A DNA stretch of 19,434 bases from the NCBI GenBank assembly GCA_002150815.3, contig NDFF03000295.1, forward strand, positions 1 through 19,434, given 5' to 3'. Position 1 is the stretch's first letter. Every line of letters begins with the position of its first letter. This stretch comes from Grammothele lineata (taxonomy: Eukaryota > Basidiomycota > Agaricomycetes > Polyporales > Polyporaceae). The notes under the pieces were generated by a model. The model did no database searches. It saw nothing but the letters and a program-made list of their open reading frames with translations, and was not told where the DNA came from. This document shows, in pieces, positions 1-8,907 of the stretch. The translations under genes were made by a program, and so were the position numbers.

Positions 1-520
1 GGACACCCGGAACGTTATGGGTAGACGCGACAATTTGAGGACCACAGACCGCGGAGGGATTGTTATTGTCGCTCCCGAGGGGATGATGATCGGCACTAAC
101 GGAGCCCGAGTAGTGATGCGTCGAAGTCGAAGCTGGCAAGTGCTCAGGACTGCGAGAAATGTCCGAGGTCGAGAAAGGGCGGGCAAAGTCTGCGAGCTCT
201 GTGTGATCAGACCGAGGGAAGGACGAAGGGGTGAAAGATAAAGGCGTTAATGATGGGGAGAGTGGTAAGGGACATGAAAACGTGGCGTCGTGGGGGCGTG
301 GGTAAGCAGGAACGGCCGCGGGGTCTGGAATATGGCAGTTGCCGAGGAGATCGGAATTCAGACCAAGTTCACTTGCGAGCCCCCCCACTCCCTCGGCGGA
401 GTCCCGCGGAGGCTCTGAGATACCTCCTGCAGTGGACAAGGACCCAGGGTCCGACATGGGAGTGGGGTAAGAGGAGGGAGACACAAAGCCATCGAGCGAA
501 TAAGGGTAGGATTTTTTGAA
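1..520 (-). CDS. Partial unrecognised Ser/Pro-rich protein, runs off the left edge
   Basis: On the minus strand one frame is open from about position 535 to the window edge, with no stop in more than 170 codons. A TAG lies at 536-538, and a plausible splice acceptor (CACAG) sits just before the TTC codon at 518-520, so I read this as an internal or last-but-one exon entering at 520. The only early Met codon is at 455-457. Codons favour C or G at the third position, as in the intact genes. The translation is low in complexity and rich in Ser, Pro, Thr, His and Asp, for example SYPYSLDGFVSPSSYPTP near its start. Such composition is common in disordered parts of fungal regulatory proteins, but no domain is visible and I assign no function. 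The first exon was not found upstream (positions above 520), so the gene may also be truncated. Confidence 0.5.
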
Positions 521-1189
521 CTGTGTGCCACGCTGCTAGAGGGTGTCGTCGACTGTTCCACCGTGCAGCTGTCAAGGCTGAAGACCACGTAATAGAGCTC
601 TTACTCCTGTATAATGGAACGGCTTCATTGCTTCACTCGGCGGCTTCTGCTTCATGGTCAACGGCCGATATTTGGTTTAATCCTTGGGTTAGCGAGCTAC
701 CAACCACCTCACCGCTCGAGTCAGCGGACTACCATTACCTCAGTCGTTCTTCCCTTCTCGAATTAGCGAGTCTTCTACGCGACATAGGCCTTCGATCTGC
801 CAAAGCTCGCACGGTAACGACGTGCTTGCTCAGCCGGGATGCACAATTGGAACCTACCGCCACGAACTTCGTCAAGCGATGTTAGAAGCGATGTTGGAAG
901 CGATATTGGGGCAGTAAGACGACAGCGGAATCCTAGATTTGGAAAGCTGTTCGTACAGAGGCGCACGGACCACTCTTGCACAAGAATCTTGAAGAAGTCA
1001 GATGGAAGTCCTTTCCTTTGAGATGAGCGATGCTATCGCCGCCGATGGCGTTAAAGCAACCAGACTGTAGACGGCAATCACGGCTTTGCGACAAAATTCC
1101 GTACAACAAGGCAGCAAATGATGGCATTAGAGCGGAATTCCGCCTCAGCAACTCAATGGAGATACCGAGCTTCTCTGCACCGCGGATGA
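521..1189. other. Stretch without a supported gene
   Basis: No convincing gene. A plus-strand frame of 120 codons (523-885) is open but has no ATG and weak codon bias, so it is not called. The stretch contains the 12-bp triplet repeat listed separately. It would have to hold the upstream exon of the left-edge minus-strand gene if that gene is intact, but no donor with a good coding frame was found. Confidence 0.4.
874..909. repeat. Three tandem copies of a 12-bp unit
   Basis: Positions 874-885, 886-897 and 898-909 read AAGCGATGTTAG, AAGCGATGTTGG and AAGCGATATTGG. This is a head-to-tail 12-bp repeat with one or two substitutions between copies. No function is suggested. Confidence 0.85.
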
Positions 1190-2165
1190 GGGGAGGCCTG
1201 GCCGTTCAACAGGGCTCTCCAAAGCATGGAGGAAGCAGCTCGGATGGCGAGGCCGGAGCGGCGGCGGTTGGACAAGGAGGATCCGAAGGGGCTAGGAAGT
1301 CAATGTGAAGTTGGCAGCCGGATTCCGCAGCACCAACCCAGACTCCGGAGGAGCTGCTTTAGGGCACAAATTTTGGCAGCCCTTCTCATGGTTCTTGAAG
1401 GCGTGGTTGAGGTGAGTTCGAGTAGAGGGGCTGCAAAGGCGGCGTGCCTAACGAGACCCGAAGTGGCTAGGGGGCCGATGCCGAACATCTGACTCAGTTC
1501 TAACACCGTGCCAAACCGGATTCCGGCATGATGCTTCTGGGGTGTAAATGTTGACAGCGCTTCTCATGGACCTTCCCCGCGCGATTGAGGGTAGCTTAGG
1601 TGGCGAACCTCCAGCACAGTCTCTGACAAGATCCGAAGGGGTGTAGTACGTGAACACCAAACTCCTCGCGCTGCGCTGCAGGGTTCACAAGGGCCTTTTT
1701 GCGGATACGTATGAACACGTACATGCTGTGCACGTAATAATTCGCCTGAGGACGACCGAATGGAAGAGAAGTTCGGATGGTGAATCGGCGCCCACTAGCA
1801 ATCCGACGGAATGCCGATGGTCTGGGATGTCAATGCCGAACATATCACTCAGTTGCGCTGCGCCCGCGCAAAGGCACGCATAAGTGTTCCAGGGTGTAGA
1901 TTGTTGGCAGCACTTCTCAAGGTTGTTCGGGGCGCAGATGACACTAGCTCGGGCGGCGAGCTTCCCGTAGCCACTCTATCATCATCCGACGAGGTAGAGC
2001 TACTGACACAAAACGCCTCGCCCTGCGCCCCCATTGGCACCTATGCGTCATACCAATGTGTTCCTGCATGCTCTTGACGCGTGCCCTACTTCCTTCAGAG
2101 CTAACCAACTCGGAGGGGATCTCAGAGTTTGAGCCTCCGCCTCCAGCCTGACGGAGGGAATCTGA
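1190..2165. repeat. Highly diverged tandem array, period about 175 bp
   Basis: Several landmarks recur at a near-constant interval. A CCGA(A/C)-G box occurs at 1283, 1458, 1633, 1803 and 1986 (spacings 175, 175, 170, 183). A CTTCTCA(T/A)GG box occurs at 1382, 1560 and 1913 (178, then 353 or two periods). A 22-base block starting ATGCCGAACAT occurs at 1478 and 1833 (two periods apart, two or three mismatches). About five units are present, each diverged by roughly a third by eye. Short open segments inside the units share residues such as LAALL, so the unit may once have been coding, but stops occur in every frame. I favour a decayed satellite or an internally repeated pseudogene. Confidence 0.65.
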
Positions 2166-3435
2166 TGGAGGCAGGATGACGAGGCCCATTCAGATTCCTG
2201 CACGACTCTGTTGCGGTTTGAATGCAGGCCTTAAACATTATATATGTTCTAGGCATAATTTACAAGAGCTACGACAAGTAGCTTCCATCTAGATTGCAAG
2301 CCGGAACAATGACGCTAAGAACAGCTGCCGTTGTCTTCGGGGGCGCTGTCGGTGTTGAATTCGGGTTTCAGCTCTTACATATCGTTTTGAAGTGCGGTAA
2401 AGTACCTTCAATAAAGATATGGGTCTAACGATGGCACATTGACGGTCAATGAACCAGTGAGTAGGCGTTTGGCAAACAGGCGAGAAAGGAGATGGGACGC
2501 AGATAGCTCGGAGGTTTGCCTTCAAGACATGTCGGAACATTATGGCTTCCCATTGATATCTGCCTCACAGTTTGCTTGATGCGTTTCCTCCTCAGGCTGG
2601 TGAATATTGAACCGCATGGAAGATCTGACAAGAAGTACATTCCGGCTCATGCTGGAGTTGCTACAAAATGGTAGTTCGATGCGAGTTCGCTCAACTCTGC
2701 TGAGAATATTTCCTTTGCTCTAAAGAGTCCTAAAGCAGACTCCAACGGCATCTTGTTTTCCTATTGTCAATTGCATTCAGTCGCATGGCGGCTGTTTCTC
2801 CAGGCCGGAGGAGCACCGTTAGGTAATATGTCGGAAGACAATTCTGCCAACGGATCTTCCAGGCAGTAAAAGGTCGGAAGAACTTCATCCGGTTCGGTGG
2901 AGTACTCCTCCGACTGGGGCCTGAAGGAGGTGAGATATCAACGAATCCGGAGCTGATCGGATTCCTAAGCGAGAAAGGAAGCCCGTTTGCGCAACATGGG
3001 CTGGTGTGCCGGATGAGTAGCCCCTTCTCATTGGCGTTCTCTCTGTTTGGTTAAGTGTCCAGAGAAGCTAACCGGTTCCACAAACCTCTGGCCTTGTGCT
3101 AAAATGCAGAAGATCCGTGAGGCATCCGTTCACGCGCATTTTTTAGAGGAGACAGAGTGGCAGACGCAGCCTCTTGAGCACATCTCTGTGCAAGTGGTAG
3201 ATACTCCGGACGAAAATAGAATACAGCCTCCATACCTGCATACTACAGTTATGACATAGGTGTCTCCAGATGCATGGAATCTCCCTTTGCAGAGTAACCC
3301 AGGGGAAGCCATAGCTTCGAGCGGCCAGGAAGCCGTCTTGGGTGGCCATGGTCCTGCAGACGTCGGCGTGTAAGTCGTGTCAATCATTGTTTCAGAGTGA
3401 TTTTCTTCCCCAACGGTGGATCCCACCTGTGAGTG
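2166..3435. other. Stretch without a supported gene, upstream of the transposase
   Basis: No frame here has gene-like length, codon bias or splice signals. The minus-strand frames at 2289-2540, 2446-2640 and 3130-3777 lack coding character, and the last is a shadow of the transposase. Scattered GGAGGA/TCCTCC words occur at 2090-2165 and 2810-2970 and may be remnants of the dyad repeats found further right. I looked here for the left terminal inverted repeat of a Harbinger element and found none that I could support. Confidence 0.45.
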
Positions 3436-3443
3436 TATATAAG
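3436..3443 (+). promoter_or_regulatory. TATA box of the transposase gene
   Basis: TATATAAG starts 51 bp before the ATG at 3487. It is followed by a pyrimidine-rich stretch (CTCTTCCCTAGTTCACCTCT) suitable for transcription initiation. Such spacing gives a very short 5' leader, as is usual for fungal transposon genes. Confidence 0.6.
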
Positions 3444-3486
3444 GTAGCCAGCGTTCGGTACTCTTCCCTAGTTCACCTCTAGCAAC

Positions 3487-5174
3487 ATGAACGACATGGA
3501 CGACTACAACCCTCCTCTCCGTGATCCTGGAGCATCTATTCTCAACATTGCCGACGCAGCCTCTGCCCGTGCTCAGGAAGTGGAGTCGACGCTTCTCCAA
3601 TTCATTGCCTCGCTCCCATCGACTATCCCACAGCAGCAGCGCATCCCTATCATCACTCACGTCCGAAGGATTACCGACGGCATCCTCACCGGAATCTACA
3701 ACGCGGTGGGTCGCCCTGCCGACGAGAACGTCTTCGAAGGGGTCAATGTCGAGGGCCTCGCTCACGCAGTCGAGCAAGACGACTACACCACGGCAATTTC
3801 CTACCTGCTACAAGGACAGGGTGGTGCGGCAACCGGATTCGCGATGGGGATGAGTGAGTATTTGGTAGACCTGCAGAATTGCCGTTCCGGCACTGACATT
3901 CTTTGGCCTCCAGTCTGGCTGGAACATCTTGTACAGCTGGAGCTTTCTCTCCTGGAAGATGCCGCTGCCGATCGACCGCTCCTTGAGGGGGTTCATAGTA
4001 ACAGTTTCCAGGTGCTTTGGCAGCTGGAGACACAGCGTCCTGCCAGCTTCCGGCGAATTGTTCGGATGGACTCCAACGCCTTCCGAGCGCTCTTGGACTG
4101 TATTCAGCGCCATGAGGTTTTCAGTGAGCTCCAGAGTCCCGTAGAGGAACAGCTCGCGGTATTTCTATACAGGCTGGGCCACTATGGCAATGCGGCATCC
4201 ATCGAAAACGTCGCATTTCTCTTTGGCATCTCAACGGGAACGGTGATCAACTACAGCAACCGCTGCCTCATTGCGGTCCTGGACCTCCACAACACCACTG
4301 TAGAGTGGCCAGACGAGCTTCGCAGGAACCGAGCCCGTACGTACGTCAACCAACGAGTGGGCAATGCTCACTGGGCTGGTGGCATCTATGCGGGTGATGG
4401 GACCCCGATACGCCTTGCAAGGCGACCTTCATGGATGAGCAGCGAATTCTTCGACAGGCGAGGACAGTACAGCATCAATATGCAGGTATGTAATTCCAAA
4501 CTGTGTACACTTCATCCAAATACTAATGCTGCTTCCAGGTGATCTGCTTGGTCGACAGCTTGGAGATTGTCGATTACCACTGCGGACACTTCGGTGCTCG
4601 TAATGACGCAGCTGCATGGACGTCTCTCCGAACCTACGCCATCCATCAACAAAGGCTTGCGCCAGACGAATGGATTTGGGTCGACGCTGCGTACCCTCTC
4701 ACCAATTGGACCATTCCTCCGTTCAGGAATGGAGCTGGCCGGGCGGCACTGCCGGAGGTGCAGCAGCAGTTCAACAGGAAGTTGTCCAACGTTCGGGTGA
4801 GAGTGGAGCATTGCTTCGCGCTGCTGAAGGGAAGATTCCAGTGCCTTCGCGAGCTCAGAGTTCGGGTACGTTCATTAATCGTCCGCTCTCCCCCCTTCTA
4901 CTGGTTTACTGACACTCCCTTGTATTAGATCATCGATCGCGTCAAATTCCAGGAGGGAATTCTCTGGATCCAAGCCTGTATCGTCCTCCATAACTTCTTG
5001 ATCCGCTTCGCTCAGGTTAACTCGGAAGAAGACGCATCAGTGTCTGACGAGGGTGTCTCTGAGATCCTTTCGGAGCTGGGCGTTGATCTCGAGATCCCGG
5101 ACATGTACTTGGGCGGAGATGGCAGCGCTGATGGTACTTTTCAGCGGCGCCTCTATTTGCTGAACCATATGTAG
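3487..5174 (+). CDS. PIF/Harbinger-type DDE transposase (DDE_Tnp_4) or HARBI1-like nuclease
   Basis: A four-exon model (3487-3853, 3914-4485, 4539-4865, 4929-5174) gives 503 residues with every junction in phase. Introns are 60, 53 and 63 nt. The first has a strong GTGAGT donor and CTCCAG acceptor but is stop-free and a multiple of three, so an unspliced 523-residue form is possible. Residues 168-180 (FRRIVRMDSNAFR) match the usual Harbinger start. A helix-turn-helix region lies at about 199-246. The RNase-H-like core shows the catalytic set: Asp284 in YAGDGTPI, Asp362 in WVDAAYP and Glu403 in RVRVEHCFALLKGRF, plus the HCGHFGARNDAAAW block and ACIVLHNFL near 438-446. These enzymes cut and rejoin DNA at element termini, normally with a separate Myb-like partner; none is visible here. 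The first 165 residues are not recognised. I found no terminal inverted repeats, so active transposon and domesticated gene both remain possible. Confidence 0.9.
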
Positions 5175-5744
5175 TATTGGTATCCGAATCATGTTGCGTA
5201 CAACGACAGACAATGGAAATACTCTCTCACCTGGCTACTGCATAAACGACTGTCCGATCCACTCGGGAGCAAGGCGAATATTGAGAGGCTTGGATTTAAT
5301 ACACAGGGAAGAGTCTTAGGAGAAAGGAGAAGCAATCCGCATTCGCTGCCTCACTTGCGCACAACCAATCGCCATACACTCATACCCTCATCCGCGCCTA
5401 TGTCGCATCATGCGCTCATACGTTCAAATCCTCGCATTCTTCCCGCACGCGCACCCTACCCGCTCCGCACGAGAAACCGACGCTTTAGCACGCTCGTGTC
5501 TTTAATAACGTGGATTGTTTACCTTGGGTGCATCACAACCTGGAGCTGCACGCTCCGGAACTCCTCAGTGGGCATTGCATGTGAGCAGTATCAACCAACC
5601 ATCTACTTATTCTGCAACACCGGTCACGAAATGCCCGTAACTAAGCCTCAATTTGAAGACGTTCAGTCCATAGGCCTCTTGGGCCTTGGCTCTGCGCGAG
5701 AACACATAGGAACAGGAACTCTACAAGAAAACTTATCAGGAAAC
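5175..5744. other. 3' flank of the transposase, no gene seen
   Basis: A 228-codon plus-strand frame starts at 5355 but runs into the dyad-repeat cluster, has weak codon bias and shows no known motif, so it is not called. No canonical AATAAA and no convincing right terminal inverted repeat of the Harbinger element were seen. Confidence 0.4.
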
Positions 5745-5960
5745 GCGGGATTCTCCATATGGAGACGGGATCTCCGGGGAGCCAGGAGGAACCAGCTGGA
5801 GAGGGGTGCCCTCCAGGCAGGCGCGGACGAAGATGCGTCTCAGACGGGGCGCGGACGGAGAGCGCGCCTCCATCTGGAGAGCTTGTCTCCATCCGGAGCA
5901 CGTGCCTCCATCCGACGCCCAAAGGAGATGGGGTCTTCCGTCGCGGCGCGTACAGAGCTT
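5745..5960. repeat. Cluster 1 of the CTCCATCCGGA dyad repeat
   Basis: Short words of the type CTCCATCCGGAG, and their reverse complements GGAGAC/CTGGAGA, recur in alternating orientation. The block 5888-5914 matches 8014-8040 in cluster 2 over 27 bases with only two mismatches (CA versus AT), so the two clusters belong to one repeat family. Long frames through the cluster on either strand come from the repeat and are not genes. Confidence 0.65.
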
Positions 5961-6265
5961 CCATCTCCGCTCCAGTACTCGCCGGAGAGGCTTGCTCCAT
6001 CGCATCTAACGACACACTCCGAGTTTACTAGCTCAGCGTAGGACGCGGTCTATTCATTGTATGTAGCTATCAAGGCTTTCGTGTACGGTTTAAGGGCGGC
6101 GATCCGCGAGCCCTGGCATTCAATGTAACGTGATTTCCGGCACAAACACATAGGGATTCATTCTCGCTCTTAGCCGTCTACCTTAGGATGTGGACGTGCA
6201 GGGGCGCAAGGCGGAGGAGCATGTACGAAAGCGCCGAACTTACCAGTGACTCGGACGGCCTTTGA

Positions 6266-7596
6266 GCGCTTCAGACTTGTCTCTTTCCCATTCACCACGT
6301 CGTTCTCGCCTCAGCGACCTCGCCCTCGTCTTCCTCTCGCTCCACTACCCTCTATGCCACGTACAGCATTTCTCCTCAACACGCTCTTCCTTTCTCTTAC
6401 CACCGGAAGTCGTACAAGTTTGGGATAGTCAAGTGCCACACTTTCGAACACGTCTCTGGTGCCCTCACTGGCGAGTGTGAAGAAGTGCGAAGATACACTG
6501 TACTGCTATGGCCCCAAGTCACACGCATTCGACGACAAACATTCCGCCTGCAAACTACACATCCAAGGCATCTACAGCCATTCAGGTGAGTTTTGTCTTC
6601 ATTGGTCCGCCCAATGCCCACCTGGTGTTCATGCCCCAGATGGCATGAGCATGCTCCCGTTCATGTCAGGCGCAACGTGGCTCCACGCGACGCCCGCCGC
6701 AGACACTATCTCGTTCAACCAAAGTACACGCTACCCCATGCCAGCCGTCGCTGAGTGCGCGGCGTTGCGCAGCGCGCCAAGGACGGTGGGCGCCATTGGG
6801 GCGACCTCGTCCCAGGCGAGCATGCACTTCGCGGCACGCGGGGATTGTTACCCATCGCGCATGGTGGCGACGTGCATCTGGCACGTTTCGAGGTTTCTGG
6901 AGCGAGGGAGATGGAAGGAGCGTGCTCTGAGGCGAAGAGCTGTTCCAGCACGGTCTCAACCTCCGCAATGCACACTGCCACGTCGACATGCCTATTGCGC
7001 CTGAGCCAGTCATCATCGATGAAGAAGAGTTCTTCCCCGGGGCGTGGGGCATTGCCGATCCACGGGACATAGGCATCGAGTAGAAGGACGTCCCCGTTGG
7101 GTGGGTGGGGCCGACAGGTAGGGGGTAGCACGCTGGTCACTAATAATTTCTAAGTAGCCTTCGTATTACCGTAGCTTGTCCCCCGAGTGTTACGTCTTTC
7201 GGTACGCAGCCCTATTGCCCTTCTCCTGATCATTATGCACAGTGACTCTACAGATGTGGCGAGTACGTCTACCCCAAGCTCGAGTATCCCAGTATTTCTC
7301 ATACCCAGTGCAGTCCCACGAACCCGGTCGCCCTCCCGAGCGACTCTTTCCCCCCAGTCTTTCCCGGACCTCTGCACTTTGGCCCCCGCTCCGCGTGGTC
7401 TTTGGGACGCTCCTCAGACATGTTACACCAGGGCCAACCACGTCGCACTCGCGCCATGCATGACAGGCACAGAGTTCGCAGTTCACAGCTGTCGCGTCAG
7501 CGCGCACGCTGCTTCCCGACGCGGTGCATCTGGAGGTGTATCGCGCGACGGCGCGACCTCATCTCGCACCTCGCACTCACTGTGCCCGGTGTATAG
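6266..7596 (+). pseudogene. Broken multi-exon gene of unknown function
   Basis: Several coding-like pieces lie in order on the plus strand. The first, 6266-6585, is open for 106 codons without an ATG, has good third-position bias and ends at a clean GTGAGT donor. A 54-nt intron with a CCCCAG acceptor leads in phase to 6640-6751 (up to TGA at 6752). A second frame (about 6755-6925, including GDVHLARFEVSGAREMEGA) passes, by an apparent one-base shift near 6930, into 6932-7071 with EPVIIDEEEFFPGAWGIADP, ending at a TAG. A third exon-like piece (7254-7593, YVYPKLEYPSISHTQCSP) enters after CTCTACAG. The family is not recognised. The minus strand of 6715-7140 is also coding-like (PGEELFFIDDDWLRRNRHV), so the strand of the middle part is uncertain. 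The frame changes suggest a decayed gene. Confidence 0.35.
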
Positions 7597-7983
7597 AACG
7601 ACTCGAATGTTACTCCATCGATACAGGGCCATTCTAATGGGACGAGAAGGCGCGTGCGCTGTGTACAGCGGAACGCTTCCGCCTGGGCTGCACGCGCATT
7701 CCAGGCTTCCTGCACGCCTTCCAATCCGTTCACTGCGACTGCACCGAGTAGTAGATTACACTGTGATTGACCATAGCAGCAGCCTGTACGCTATCGACGC
7801 CCAGTTAGCTTGTCCTGTCAAGGCGCTGTACAATGCGGCTGCATCCAATTACCCTACAATTTCATGTATCTCGTAGACTGGCAAACGAACACGTTTATTT
7901 GATCTTATACGTTGGTGTGATTCTCGTACTGGCCACTATCCGAGTCTGTAATAGGCTCATCGTTCGCTGTTGCTGTTCACTGA
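7597..7983. other. Stretch without a supported gene
   Basis: One plus-strand frame stays open to 7876 but has rare-codon-rich content and no motif. I see no RNA gene and no regulatory element that I can name. Confidence 0.35.
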
Positions 7984-8300
7984 TCCATCCCGTACCGGAT
8001 GGAGGAAGGCGGCTCCATCCGGAGATCGTGCCTCCATCCGGAGACGGGCGTCTCCATCCTGTGCTGGATGGAGACGCCCGCCTCCATAATATAGGGGGGG
8101 ATCTCCATCGCTCCTTCGCTCCATACGGCGCTGGATAGCTCGGCTGGAGCCCTCCGGCTTTCCTGATAAGTTGAACTTCCAGAGACTTGCGTCTCCGGAT
8201 GGAGGCGGGGGCACTGGATGGAAACGTGCGAAATCCAGGTGCCGGATGGAAGCCGAGACTCCATCCAGATCGCGGGCTTTCCATCCGGATCGGGCGCCTC
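7984..8300. repeat. Cluster 2 of the CTCCATCCGGA dyad repeat
   Basis: This segment contains six TCCATCC and five GGATGGA heptamers in mixed orientation, often followed by GGAGA or CGGGCG. Neighbouring copies can pair as hairpins; the best is listed separately. The minus-strand frame of 172 codons at 7895-8413 is a by-product of the repeat and reads as recurring RMES/GWR-like peptides. The cluster shares a 27-base block (8014-8040) with cluster 1 at 5888-5914. It may be a degraded short inverted-repeat element or a structured minisatellite. Confidence 0.7.
8040..8085. repeat. Perfect 15-bp hairpin, extended to 19 pairs
   Basis: CGGGCGTCTCCATCC (8045-8059) and its exact reverse complement (8066-8080) are separated by the six bases TGTGCT. 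After one A-C mismatch (8044/8081), four more pairs follow (8040-8043 with 8082-8085). It is the strongest inverted repeat I noticed in the window and is made of the cluster's repeat word. Confidence 0.9.
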
Positions 8301-8907
8301 AGTTTCGCACAAAATCGAATCGGCGCTTCTGTCCGGAATGCGTAGGAGCAGGAGTTGTGTCCGTACCGATTCCGTAGGGAGTCCTGAAAGGCTAATGCTC
8401 CCACAAAGCACATGCTAAGGACTTACGTTGTGCAGTGTTGCAGGAGACCGCAAACTCGGTACAAGTAGTTTTACAGAGCAGCCCCCTACATATGAGTCGC
8501 TGCTCCCTCAGCTAGCACCGGAGGAGTCCCTGGCGAAACCCTGACAAAGGCTATTAATGTTGCCGCAATTCGTCAACCATATTCTACATGCCTTGCATGA
8601 TTTCATAGTCAACTAATGGTACTGGATTTCCGACGTCTGAGACAGGAACATACCAATGTCATTGTATAGGTCTACACGAAGTGAGATCACGCCTCTCTCG
8701 CGGGTTCCATCCTCAACTTTCATCTGAGAACGAATGAAGGAAAGCTCTCGCCACTATTCTGACTATTGCATACTTGTTGCCTATTGAAGCCCTCAAGTCC
8801 CTTCTGCTGCCTGGAAATCTCTACTTTACAACCCGCTAATCGCTGTCTCAAAACCTGCTAAATCGAAGCATGGTCACCGGATCGGCGCTTAATTTGCAGA
8901 TGCCTAA
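8301..8907. other. Stretch without a supported gene
   Basis: No frame with coding character was found. The lower-GC stretch 8560-8870 could contain the promoter or first exon of the broken gene that follows. ATGs at 8870, 8900 and 8918 are in a frame other than the coding-like one. Confidence 0.35.

Noticed and set aside
523..885. 120-codon plus-strand frame
   Set aside because: It has no ATG, little codon bias and no homology that I can recognise; kept only as a note.
1300..2080. Short frames (88 codons each) sharing LAALL-type residues
   Set aside because: They fall in successive units of the degenerate 175-bp array and are interrupted by stops in other units, so they are not called as genes.
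3130..3777. 215-codon minus-strand frame over the transposase promoter and first exon
   Set aside because: It overlaps the well-supported transposase exon antisense and shows no motif.
5400..5450. B-box-like GTTCAAATCC near 5420
   Set aside because: There is no A box at the right distance upstream and no pairing acceptor stem.
2200..5744. Terminal inverted repeats for the Harbinger element
   Set aside because: Reading both flanks, I found no inverted pair of 10 or more bases next to matching 3-bp duplications. A computed inverted-repeat search would be decisive.
5355..6041. 228-codon plus-strand frame
   Set aside because: It crosses the first repeat cluster and has weak codon bias, no motif and no splice support.
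7895..8413. 172-codon minus-strand frame
   Set aside because: It is generated by the CTCCATCCGGA repeat cluster and reads as recurring short peptides with no domain.
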